Shown piece by piece: positions 41,770 to 49,594 of a stretch of DNA of 64,000 nt. Position numbers and translations under genes: made by a program. Each line of letters begins with the position of its first letter. The stretch's first letter is position 1. Source of the stretch: Marivita sp030148515 (GTDB lineage: Bacteria > Pseudomonadota > Alphaproteobacteria > Rhodobacterales > Rhodobacteraceae); assembly GCF_048006345.1 (NCBI RefSeq), contig NZ_CP180351.1:186001-250000 (forward strand), in the 5' to 3' direction. The notes under the pieces are model-generated. The model was not told the DNA's origin, searched no databases, and saw only the letters and a program-made list of their open reading frames with translations.

Positions 41770-42653
41770 TGCTTTACATCCATGGCGGATCTCAACCCAT
41801 CGCTGAGCATGTTGAACGAGATCGAGGTCAGGAAGATCATCACGCCGGGCAGGGCGGCCAGCCACGGCTGCACATAGATCGCATTGCGCAGCGTGTTGAG
41901 CATCAAACCCCATTCCGCATTGGGCGGGCTGACGCCAAGACCAAGGAAGGACAGACCAGCAGCAAGGATCATCGAGACTGAGATCAGGCTGGTGGCGTAG
42001 ACGAAGATCGGGCCCAGCACATTGCCCAGCACGTGATCGCGTACGATCCGCAGGCTGGAGGCCCCGCTGGCTTGTGCGGCTTCGATGTATTCCAGCTTGC
42101 GCACCGAGGTGGTGACGCTTTCGGCCACCCGCGCGATTGGCGGGATGAAGACAACCGTGAGCGACAGGAGACCGTTGAGGATGCCCGCGCCCAGAGCGCC
42201 TGAGATGGCGATGGCCAAGAGAACCGACGGGAAAGCATAAAGAACATCGAGCACCCGCATGGTGATCGTGTTGACCCAGCCGCCAAGGTAACCGGCGGCG
42301 ATCCCTATGGCCGCACCGATGGCGAAGGCGATCAGAACGGGCACGACCCCCATGAAGAGCGACAGGCGCGCGCCATAGATCAGACGGCTGAGCATGTCGC
42401 GGCCCAACTCGTCGGCTCCGAGCGGGTAGCCTTCGGTACCGATGGGCGAGAGGCGCTTGATCATGCTGCCTTCCAGCGGGTCAGCGGGCGCGATCCATGG
42501 CGCTAAGATCGCCATCAGCACCAATCCGGCGGCGACAAGACCGGCACAGACTGCCACCTTGTCGCGCAGGAAGCGCGTCCAGACAGAGCGCCAGTAGCCT
42601 TGGGATTTCTCAATTTTGGCGAGGTGCGCCACGGTTTCTGCGGTGACAGCCAT
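41766..42653 (-). CDS. Dipeptide-type ABC transporter permease (DppC-like)
   Basis: The 295-residue protein has an N-terminal cytoplasmic stretch, then WTRFLRDKVAVCAGLVAAGLVLMAIL and about five more spans. The EAA loop is EAAQASGASSLRIVRDHVLGNVLGP, and the segment IDPLEGSMIKRLSP-like region after the first helix is typical of OppC/DppC proteins. It pairs with the DppB-like permease three bases upstream. The last residues MLSDGLRSAMDVK are also family-typical. Confidence 0.92.
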   Translation of the reverse strand: MAVTAETVAHLAKIEKSQGYWRSVWTRFLRDKVAVCAGLVAAGLVLMAILAPWIAPADPLEGSMIKRLSPIGTEGYPLGADELGRDMLSRLIYGARLSLFMGVVPVLIAFAIGAAIGIAAGYLGGWVNTITMRVLDVLYAFPSVLLAIAISGALGAGILNGLLSLTVVFIPPIARVAESVTTSVRKLEYIEAAQASGASSLRIVRDHVLGNVLGPIFVYATSLISVSMILAAGLSFLGLGVSPPNAEWGLMLNTLRNAIYVQPWLAALPGVMIFLTSISFNMLSDGLRSAMDVKQ

Positions 42654-42656
42654 GTC

Positions 42657-43610
42657 TCAGCCCCTTTGCAAGCGTGGGTCGAGCGAGGTTTGCGCCACGT
42701 CCACCAACAGGTTGAGGATGACGAAGAACATCGCCAGCACGAGGATGGTGCCCTGCAAGAGAGGCAGGTCGCGCTGAAATATCGCCTGTCCCAGCAGGAA
42801 CCCTGTGCCCGGCCATGAGAACACGGTCTCGATCAGGATCGACCCGCCGAGCAGGTAGCCCAGTTGCAGACCCATCACGGCCAGCGCCGTGGGGGCCGCG
42901 TTCTTGATCACATGCGCCAGCACGCCGCGATCCAGCAGGCCCTTGGCGCGCAGACCGGACACGAATTCCTGTTGCAGGATATCCGCCACCAGCGCGCGGA
43001 CGGTGCGGGCAACGATGCCCATCGGGATTACAGACATCGTGATCGCAGGCAGGATCAGGTATTGCATGTGCTCCCAATCCCAGACCCATTGGCTTGATCC
43101 GCCAGGGCCTGCCCCGGTGGCAGGCAGCCAGCGCAGTTCCACCGAAAAGATGATGACCATCACCATGCCCAGCCAGTAATGCGGCACCGACACGCCGACG
43201 ACCGAAATGGCCGTGGCCAGCTTGTCGATCCAACTGTCGCGGAAGTATCCGGCTACAAAGCCGAATAGGCCACCAAGACTGAAGCCAATGATGGTCGCGG
43301 TCACGGCGAGGATCAGCGTGTTGCCCACCGCGTTGAACACTTCCGAGGCCACGGGGCGACCCGTTGCGATGGAATTGCCCAGATCGCCTTGCAGCGCCAG
43401 ACCCAGCCAGCGCAGGAATTGTTCGGGGTAGGAGCGGTCAAACCCGTAGATCGCCATCATCTGCTGTTGCAACTCGACCGAGGCATCTGGCGGCAGGATC
43501 GACACAAGCGGATCACCGGGAGAGATGTGAACCAGCGCGAAACATACCAACGAGACACCGAGCATGATCGGCACGGTGTAAAGAACGCGGCGCAGGATGA
43601 AGGAAAGCAT
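42657..43610 (-). CDS. Dipeptide-type ABC transporter permease (DppB-like)
   Basis: The 317-residue protein has six hydrophobic spans, the typical N-terminus FILRRVLYTVPIMLGVSLVCF, HISPGDP, and the EAA loop RAKGLLDRGVLAHVIKNAAPTALAV. The C-terminus NLLVDVAQTSLDPRLQRG is diagnostic of DppB/OppB. It lies 66 bases after the binding-protein gene, with a terminator-like hairpin in the gap, so its expression is probably lower than that of the binding protein. Confidence 0.93.
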   Translation of the reverse strand: MLSFILRRVLYTVPIMLGVSLVCFALVHISPGDPLVSILPPDASVELQQQMMAIYGFDRSYPEQFLRWLGLALQGDLGNSIATGRPVASEVFNAVGNTLILAVTATIIGFSLGGLFGFVAGYFRDSWIDKLATAISVVGVSVPHYWLGMVMVIIFSVELRWLPATGAGPGGSSQWVWDWEHMQYLILPAITMSVIPMGIVARTVRALVADILQQEFVSGLRAKGLLDRGVLAHVIKNAAPTALAVMGLQLGYLLGGSILIETVFSWPGTGFLLGQAIFQRDLPLLQGTILVLAMFFVILNLLVDVAQTSLDPRLQRG

Positions 43611-43627
43611 GAGCGGGTTGGCCTGTC

Positions 43628-43660
43628 AAAAAAAGGGTCGCCCCGGTGCCGGGACGACCC
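43628..43660 (-). terminator. Partial terminator between the binding protein and permease genes
   Basis: On the minus strand a 12-base stem GGGTCGTCCCGG / CCGGGGCGACCC (43635-43660, one mismatch) is followed directly by seven T (43628-43634). This is a good rho-independent terminator just 16 bases after the binding-protein stop. Because the permease genes continue downstream, it probably acts as an attenuator, giving an excess of binding protein. Confidence 0.8.
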
Positions 43661-43676
43661 AAATGGGTGTGGTGTA

Positions 43677-45326
43677 TTACTCTTCGATGGTCATCGGAGC
43701 GATGTCGATGAACCAGTTCTTTGGCTGGGTCACGTTGCCGACCTTGGCAGACATCGCGCGCGGACCCACGTCATGGGCGATCCAGACGAACGGCGCTTCC
43801 TCGACGATGCGGGTGTGAAGACGGGCCAGGGCCGCATCACGATCCGCATCCGCAAAGGACGTGCGGGCGTCCGCGATCAGGGCGTCGAACTCTTCATTGC
43901 CGAAGAGACCCCAGTTGTTGGACACCGGCGGGAAGGTCTGGGTCGACACGAAACGGACCATCGCGAAGAAGGGGTCCATCGTGGCGAAGGACACGTTGAT
44001 CGCATTGGCACCACGTGCGCTTTCATCCGCAGCACCCTTGCGCCAGTTGGTGAACACGGTGTTCCACTCAAGCACATCGAGTTCCACGTCGAAGAAGCAA
44101 TCCGCCAGCGACTGCTGCACGTATTCGTTCATCGTGACCGGCTGCATCTGGCCGGACCCGGAGGCCGAGGTCTGCACCTTTACCTTGATCGGGTTCTCTG
44201 CCGAGAAGCCTGCTTCGGTCATCAGCGCACGTGCCGCGTCGGGATCGTAGCGGATGTCGAAGGACGGGTTGCCCCACCACGGGTGACCCGGCTCGACCGA
44301 GCCTTTCGGGATACCCATGTAGCCACCGAGCAGAACCTGCAGTTCTTCGCGGTTCACACAGAGGTTGGCTGCGTGACGCACCCGCTTGTCGAGCCAGGGC
44401 GAGCCTTCGTGGAAGGACAGCTGCCACGGCCAGACATGCGGTTGCGGGTTGGAATAGATGACGTTGCCTTCGGCCTGAATGCGCGGGATCGCGTCTGGGG
44501 CCGGGGCTTCGATCCAGTCGACCTGGCCGGACAGCAGCGCAGCGGTACGTGCGTTGGCATCGGGCAGCGGCACCAGAACGACGCGGTCGATGGTCGGTGT
44601 GCGGGCCGGATCCCAATAGTTTTCGTTCTTGACCATCTCGAACCGTTCCCGCGGCACGAAGAGGTCGCCTTCGAACGGGCCCGTGCCCGATGGATCAAAG
44701 GCAAACGCGGTCCAGGCGGCGGCAGCGCGTTCCTTGGGGTCGGTGATCGACGCATCGACGGCGTCATAGAGCGACTGCCAATGGGTCGGCGATGCCATGA
44801 ACAGCATCGTCATGTTGAGCGGCAGGAAGCTGTCGGGCTGCGTGGTGGTCAGCTCGACGGTCAGGTCATCAATCGCGCGGGCCGAGGCCAGTGTCGGCAT
44901 CCGCGACTTGGTGGCACCCACCTGATCGGGGGCGAAGTGCGGCGCGTTTTCGTCCAGCACCTTCTGCACGTTCCAGACAACCGCGTCGGCGGTGAAGGGC
45001 GAGCCATCGTGGAAGGTCACACCTTCACGCAGGGTGAAGGTCCACTTTGTGGTGTCGTCCGGGTTTACAGCCCAGGACGTCGCGAGTCCGGGGACGATCC
45101 CGCTCGGCTTGGTTTCCGACGACAGGTCCCAATGCGTCAGGGCGTCATACATCGGGATGCCGGTGAAGCGGTTGCCTTCGAAGCCTTGGTCAGGCTGGCC
45201 GGATGTGCGCGGAATATCCGCTGCTGTCATACCGATCGTCAAAGTTTTTTCTGCCCAGGCAGGCCCAGCAGCCAGCATCGCCGCTACCAGTGCGATCGCG
45301 GACGATCGCTGTACAAAGTTCCTCAT
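43677..45326 (-). CDS. Dipeptide/opine-type ABC transporter substrate-binding protein (family 5)
   Basis: The 549-residue precursor has a Sec signal (SSAIALVAAMLAAGPAWA, cut after AWA). Family 5 features include MYDALTHWDLSS, GLATSWAVNPDDTTKWTFTLREGVTFHDGSPFTADAVVWNVQ and PWLDKRVRHAANLCVNREEL. Such proteins bind dipeptides, opines, nickel or other peptide-like ligands. The co-encoded racemase and HcnABC-like dehydrogenase suggest an imino- or D-amino acid-containing ligand. ATG 45326 was chosen over 45356 because the signal peptide then has normal length. The longer upstream region carries a hairpin and GTATAC sites. Confidence 0.92.
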   Translation of the reverse strand: MRNFVQRSSAIALVAAMLAAGPAWAEKTLTIGMTAADIPRTSGQPDQGFEGNRFTGIPMYDALTHWDLSSETKPSGIVPGLATSWAVNPDDTTKWTFTLREGVTFHDGSPFTADAVVWNVQKVLDENAPHFAPDQVGATKSRMPTLASARAIDDLTVELTTTQPDSFLPLNMTMLFMASPTHWQSLYDAVDASITDPKERAAAAWTAFAFDPSGTGPFEGDLFVPRERFEMVKNENYWDPARTPTIDRVVLVPLPDANARTAALLSGQVDWIEAPAPDAIPRIQAEGNVIYSNPQPHVWPWQLSFHEGSPWLDKRVRHAANLCVNREELQVLLGGYMGIPKGSVEPGHPWWGNPSFDIRYDPDAARALMTEAGFSAENPIKVKVQTSASGSGQMQPVTMNEYVQQSLADCFFDVELDVLEWNTVFTNWRKGAADESARGANAINVSFATMDPFFAMVRFVSTQTFPPVSNNWGLFGNEEFDALIADARTSFADADRDAALARLHTRIVEEAPFVWIAHDVGPRAMSAKVGNVTQPKNWFIDIAPMTIEE

Positions 45327-45399
45327 GTTCCTACTCCTGTTGAACGTCCGGACCAAGCCTTACCGACCGTGTCCCTGAATGGGAGATTGAGAAGTCACC

Positions 45400-45421
45400 A
45401 ACTCACGTCGACAAGTGAGTT
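45400..45421. repeat. Inverted repeat upstream of the binding-protein gene
   Basis: AACTCAC (45400-45406) and GTGAGTT (45415-45421) are perfect seven-base arms around GTCGACAA, 74-95 bases before the binding-protein start and next to a GTATAC site. It may be an operator or a 5' leader hairpin. Confidence 0.45.
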
Positions 45422-45429
45422 CAAGATTG

Positions 45430-45591
45430 TATACGTTTTCAATAAAAAAAGTTCACAACAGCCTGAAATTCACTCACTCGCAATCGAAACGCCCGCTATT
45501 TAGGCGAAAAATGATGCGATGAAGAAAGCTGATAAACTGGGGATGACATTCACGATCAAAAGTCCGACAACAGTAGGGGAAAACTGTATAC
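45430..45591. promoter_or_regulatory. GTATAC sites in the divergent GntR/transporter promoter region
   Basis: TTGTATACG (45428-45436) and CTGTATACAA (45584-45593) share the palindromic core GTATAC at 45430-45435 and 45586-45591. A third copy lies at 45678-45683 inside the start of the gntR gene (TGTGTATACAGG). FCD-type GntR regulators often bind short palindromes with a T-G-T-A...A-C-A core. Placement at both promoters fits repression of the transporter and autoregulation. Confidence 0.5.
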
Positions 45592-45609
45592 AACCGTGAA
45601 CGGCAAAAG

Positions 45610-46323
45610 ATGAGCATTTCGCAACAAGAGGCAAGTTTCAGCAGGCGGCTGGACGCAGATCTGGTGCAAAACCCTGTGTATACAGGCGTTGAGCGTGCGA
45701 TCCTTGAGCAACGGCTGCCGCCGGGCACCCGCCTTGCCGAAACCGATCTGGCCGACTTTTACGGCGTGTCGCGCACCATTGTGAGGACCGGACTACAGGC
45801 TCTTGCCCACTCTCACCTTGTGACCTTGCGCCCGAATCGCGGTGCCAGCGTTGCCAACCCGTCACCACGCGAAGCGCGCGAAGTGTTCGAGGCGCGTGAA
45901 CTGCTTGAACCCCGGTCTGCCCGCGAGGCTGCGTTGAGGGCCGGCCGCGCCGATGTGCGGGCGTTGCGGCTGCATGCGCAGGAAGAACATGAAGCCATGA
46001 GCTCCAACGAATCGGGTCGTGCCCTTCGGCTGTCTGGCCGGTTTCACGTCATGATCGCGCAGATCGCGAACCAGCGCACCATCGCCGAGATCATCGAGAA
46101 CCTCGTTTCTCGGTCGTCACTGATCATCGCCTTGTATTGGACCCGTTCGAGCACGCGTTGCGACGAAGGCTGCCACAATGCCCTGATCGATGCCATGGAG
46201 CGGAACGATGCCGTCGAGGCCGAGGAACTGATGCGCAGTCACCTGGTCGAGTTGCACTCGGCCCTGCGGTTCGACATTGGCGACTCGTCTAACAAGACGC
46301 TCAAGGACATGCTGAGCCAGTAG
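45610..46323 (+). CDS. GntR family regulator (FadR/FCD subgroup)
   Basis: The 237-residue regulator has an N-terminal winged helix-turn-helix (ERAILEQRLPPGTRLAETDLADFYGVSRTIVRTGLQAL, then VTLRPNRGASVA) and an all-helical FCD ligand domain with FEARELLEPRSAREAA and HVMIAQIANQRTIAEII. It is divergent from the dipeptide-type transporter operon, so the ligand may be the imported compound or its product. ATG 45610 lacks a strong ribosome site. It converges with dctM, nine bases apart. Confidence 0.87.
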   Translation: MSISQQEASFSRRLDADLVQNPVYTGVERAILEQRLPPGTRLAETDLADFYGVSRTIVRTGLQALAHSHLVTLRPNRGASVANPSPREAREVFEARELLEPRSAREAALRAGRADVRALRLHAQEEHEAMSSNESGRALRLSGRFHVMIAQIANQRTIAEIIENLVSRSSLIIALYWTRSSTRCDEGCHNALIDAMERNDAVEAEELMRSHLVELHSALRFDIGDSSNKTLKDMLSQ

Positions 46324-46332
46324 CGCGTCGAC

Positions 46333-47883
46333 TTAAAACAGGACCGACGGCAGCCAGGTGGCCAGAAACGGCATCGCCCAGACCAACAGAATTCCGACGG
46401 CCTGCAAGCCGATGAACGGAACGACTCCCTGATAGATCTGTTCGGTGCGGATCTCTTTGGGAGCGGCCGCACGAAGGTAAAACAGCGAGAAGCCGAAGGG
46501 CGGGGTGAGAAAGCTGGTTTGCAGATTGATCGCCAGCAGCACGCCCAGCCAGATCGGGTCATGCCCCATGAGGATCAGGGACGGTGCCACAAGCGGCAGC
46601 ACGATCACCGAGATCTCAACGAAATCCAGAAAGAACCCCAACACAAAGACGAATATCATCACGAACAAAAGCGCGCCGCTTGGTCCACCCGGCAGGTTCT
46701 CAAGGATATGCGCCACGCGCTCTTCACCGCCCAGACCGATGAAAACCAGCGAAAAGAACCCGGCGGCGAGGATCGTCGCGAAGATCATCGCGGTCATGGT
46801 CAAGGTGGAATTCAGGGCATCGTGGATGACCCGGTCGCGGATCATCGCCCGCAGGGCAAGTCCGACGGCGGCGAGTCCGATCAGGGCCAGCAGAATGTAG
46901 CCCACACCCAGAGCCCAATCGACCGGACCGATGTCATTGCGCTGTAACCGAACCGGGTAGGCACCGGCCAGTATACCCAACAGGATCAAGGCGGATGCGC
47001 CCAATAGGATCAGCCTTGGATTGATCCCGATCTTGCGCCCAGCCATCAGTATTGCGCCAATGGCCCCCACGGACGCAGCTTCGGTCGGAGTGGCGATACC
47101 GCCAAGGATCGCGCCCAGAACGGCAAAGATCAGCAGGATCGGCGGCACGATGGCCGCCATGACCTCGCTTCGGTCGAGTTTCGCCATACCGATCTCGGCA
47201 GGTGGCATGTCCTGAGGGCGTAGCGCGCCGCGGATCAGGATATAGAGCAGGTAAAGACAGACCAGCGTGAGGCCCGGAATGATTGCGGCTGAAAAGAACT
47301 GGCCGACGGACAGAGCCTCGACCGCAAACTTGCCCTGCTCATACTGCGCCTGTTGGTAGGCGTTCGACATCACGTCGGCGAGGATGATGAGCAACGTGGA
47401 GGGTGGGATGATCTGGCCCAGCGTACCGGCCGTGCAGACGATGCCCGAGGCGACAGTCGGGCTATAGCCCGCGCGCAGCATCGTCGGCAGCGCGATCATT
47501 CCCATCGCAACCACGGTCGCCCCGACGATGCCCGTCGATGCGGCCAGCAATGCGCCCACGAGTACGACCGAGATCCCCAAACCGCCACGCAACTGGCCGA
47601 AACTGCGGCCCATCGTGTCAAGAAGGTCTTCGGCGATGCGGCTTTTCTCAAGGATCGCACCCATCAGCACAAAGACCGGAATGGCGATGAGAACGGTGTT
47701 TGTGATCAGCCCAAAGGCCCGCTGGCCCAAAGCCCCCAACAGGGAAACGTCCATCACACCCAGCGACCAGCCGAGATAGGCAAAGATCACGGCGACGCCG
47801 GCGATGGCGAACGACACCGGAAAGCCCGACAGCACGGCCACCATCAGTGCCGCGAACATGATGAGGTCAAGGTATTCGGTCAT
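46333..47883 (-). CDS. dctM: TRAP transporter large permease (DctM)
   Basis: The 516-residue protein is highly hydrophobic with 12 or more spans. It carries TRAP-L features such as VFVLMGAILEKSRIAEDLLDT, TAGTLGQIIPPSTLLIIL and FFLDFVEISVIVLPLVAPSL. It is longer than the usual 430 residues; the extra part (about 300-370, RIGLNPRLILLGASALILLG-like and VRLQRNDIGPVDWALGVGY) adds spans in the middle, a feature of the larger DctM subgroup. It is sodium-driven. The start overlaps the dctQ stop by four bases. Confidence 0.92.
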   Translation of the reverse strand: MTEYLDLIMFAALMVAVLSGFPVSFAIAGVAVIFAYLGWSLGVMDVSLLGALGQRAFGLITNTVLIAIPVFVLMGAILEKSRIAEDLLDTMGRSFGQLRGGLGISVVLVGALLAASTGIVGATVVAMGMIALPTMLRAGYSPTVASGIVCTAGTLGQIIPPSTLLIILADVMSNAYQQAQYEQGKFAVEALSVGQFFSAAIIPGLTLVCLYLLYILIRGALRPQDMPPAEIGMAKLDRSEVMAAIVPPILLIFAVLGAILGGIATPTEAASVGAIGAILMAGRKIGINPRLILLGASALILLGILAGAYPVRLQRNDIGPVDWALGVGYILLALIGLAAVGLALRAMIRDRVIHDALNSTLTMTAMIFATILAAGFFSLVFIGLGGEERVAHILENLPGGPSGALLFVMIFVFVLGFFLDFVEISVIVLPLVAPSLILMGHDPIWLGVLLAINLQTSFLTPPFGFSLFYLRAAAPKEIRTEQIYQGVVPFIGLQAVGILLVWAMPFLATWLPSVLF

Positions 47884-48377
47884 GCCTCGGACCTTTTGTG
47901 AAACAGTCGAACCAGAAGTGAAAGGGATTGCAGCAGGATCAGTATGCAAAAGGCCGGGATGAGGGATTTCAGCAAGAACACCGCCTCGATCCCGCCGACC
48001 GAGATGGGTCCTTCAAGGATTTTCCATGAATTGCGGACGGAGGGCCAAGACCAATAGAGCAGGGCGACCATCGACGGGATCAGCAAGAAGATATGGCCAA
48101 AGATGTCGATCCGCCGTCGCACGTTCTCGCTGGCCTTGGCGTAGAAGACATCGACGCGGACATGTTTGTCGACCAGAAGCGTATATCCGGCTGCCAGCAT
48201 GAAAAGCGTGGCATGCATGTAGAGCACGCTTTCCTGCGCCGCGATGGAATTGACCCCGAACACATAACGCCCGATGACGATCACGAATTGCACCAGCACC
48301 ATGATCAAGGCGAGCCAACGCACCGCCGTTGCTACGGCTTGGTTCATCCGGTCGATTGCCTCCGCCAGTCCCAGCAT
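47880..48377 (-). CDS. dctQ: TRAP transporter small permease (DctQ)
   Basis: The 165-residue protein has four hydrophobic spans, with VRWLALIMVLVQFVIVIGRYVFGVNSIAAQESVLYMHATLFMLAAGYTL matching the DctQ family core, and VDVFYAKASENVRRRIDIFG as the cytoplasmic loop. It forms the membrane complex with DctM. It follows dctP after a 60-base gap that carries a hairpin. Confidence 0.9.
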   Translation of the reverse strand: MLGLAEAIDRMNQAVATAVRWLALIMVLVQFVIVIGRYVFGVNSIAAQESVLYMHATLFMLAAGYTLLVDKHVRVDVFYAKASENVRRRIDIFGHIFLLIPSMVALLYWSWPSVRNSWKILEGPISVGGIEAVFLLKSLIPAFCILILLQSLSLLVRLFHKRSEA

Positions 48378-48402
48378 GTTTGCCCGCGCCCTTCGAATAA
48401 AC

Positions 48403-48428
48403 GGTGCGCGACCCTAAAGCCGCGCACC
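48403..48428 (-). promoter_or_regulatory. Intercistronic hairpin between dctP and dctQ
   Basis: GGTGCGCG (48403-48410) and CGCGCACC (48421-48428) are perfect eight-base arms around a ten-base loop, ten bases after the dctP stop. Minus-strand bases that follow (GTTTATTC) are only weakly T-rich, so it may stabilise or attenuate rather than terminate. Confidence 0.6.
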
Positions 48429-48437
48429 TGTGCAGGT

Positions 48438-49523
48438 TCAGTAGCTGAACACGCCAGCGCGGGCGTTCATCTGTCCGTTGTCGGCATAGGTCATGTAGCC
48501 ACCGACAAGATCGCGATAAGCGATGAAGCTTTCGGTGATCCGCACGACAAGCTCATCCTCATCGGCCAGATATTCCTGCATGATCTCTTGCGCCGCCGCA
48601 CCCATGGCGGCAATCACATCGTCCGGCAGTTTGCGCACCTGTACATTGTGCTCGGACACCAGCGTTTTCAGGGATTGCGCATGCTTGGTCATGTATTCGG
48701 TCCAGACCGGATTATAGAGACCCTGACAGGCCTGTGTGACCACCTCCTTGAGATCGTCGGGCAGGTCTGCATAGACGTCGGCGTTCACACCGCATTCCTC
48801 GGCCGAGGAGGGTTCGCCAACGCCGGGCCAATAGTAGTAAGGCGCGACCTGATAATAGCCCAAGGCGCTGTCGGTCCATGGGCCGATGAATTCACCCGCA
48901 TCCAGTGCGCCTGTCTGAAGCGCCTGGAACATCGCGGGGCCGCTCATGGCTTCGGCGGCCATGCCAAGCTTGGCGCACATCTGTGACGCGATGCCGGTGG
49001 TGCGGAACTTGAGCCCCTTGAGGTCTTCGACCGAATTGATCTCGTTCTTGAACCAGCCTGCCCATTGCGGGCCGGAATTGCCGCACAGGAACGGCTTGAT
49101 GCCAAAACGAGCATACATCTCGTCATAAAGCGCCTGACCGCCGCCGTGATACATCCAGCCGAATTGCTCGTCCGCGCGCAGTCCAAAGGGCTGCGATCCG
49201 AACAGCAGGATGCCTTTGGATTTGCTGCCCCAATAGGCCGGAACCGCGTGATAAAGCTCTGCCGTGCCTTCCGATACCGCGTCGAACACACCATTGCCCG
49301 GAACGATCTCGCCTGCCGCGTAAAGCGTGACGTTGATGCGCCCACCCGACAGCGTGGTGATCCGGTCGGCCAGCGTTTGCGCCGCGACACCCGGACCGGG
49401 CAGGTTCTTGGGCCACGCAGACACCAGTTTCCATTCGCGCACGTCCTGGGCGATGGCTGGGGCGGCAAGAGAGGTTGCTGCGGCGCCAATCGCGCCGGTT
49501 GTCAGGAATTTCCGTCTGTCCAT
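48438..49523 (-). CDS. dctP: TRAP transporter substrate-binding protein (DctP)
   Basis: The 361-residue precursor has a twin-arginine-type signal (MDRRKFLTTGAIGAAATSLAAPAIAQ), then WKLVSAWPKNLPGPGVAAQTLADRI and GLKFRTTGIASQMCAKLGMAAEAM, typical of DctP-family receptors of the 2-oxoacid (TakP-like) branch. The conserved arginine in KFRTTG would bind a carboxylate. The ligand is not known, but the genes lie directly after hutU on the same strand, so urocanate, histidine or a related carboxylate is possible. The start ATG 49523 is 71 bases from hutU. Confidence 0.9.
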   Translation of the reverse strand: MDRRKFLTTGAIGAAATSLAAPAIAQDVREWKLVSAWPKNLPGPGVAAQTLADRITTLSGGRINVTLYAAGEIVPGNGVFDAVSEGTAELYHAVPAYWGSKSKGILLFGSQPFGLRADEQFGWMYHGGGQALYDEMYARFGIKPFLCGNSGPQWAGWFKNEINSVEDLKGLKFRTTGIASQMCAKLGMAAEAMSGPAMFQALQTGALDAGEFIGPWTDSALGYYQVAPYYYWPGVGEPSSAEECGVNADVYADLPDDLKEVVTQACQGLYNPVWTEYMTKHAQSLKTLVSEHNVQVRKLPDDVIAAMGAAAQEIMQEYLADEDELVVRITESFIAYRDLVGGYMTYADNGQMNARAGVFSY

Positions 49524-49594
49524 GTTCTAAGTCTCCGTGTTGGTTTCTTTTAAGGGGTAAAGATCGACCGTCTGACGCGGCCTTCATGATTGAT

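Noticed and set aside
43389..45503. 704-residue open frame on the plus strand opposite the family 5 binding protein
   Set aside because: It is fully antisense to a well-supported binding-protein gene, has no ribosome site and reads as arginine/glycine/histidine-rich filler typical of GC-rich shadow frames.
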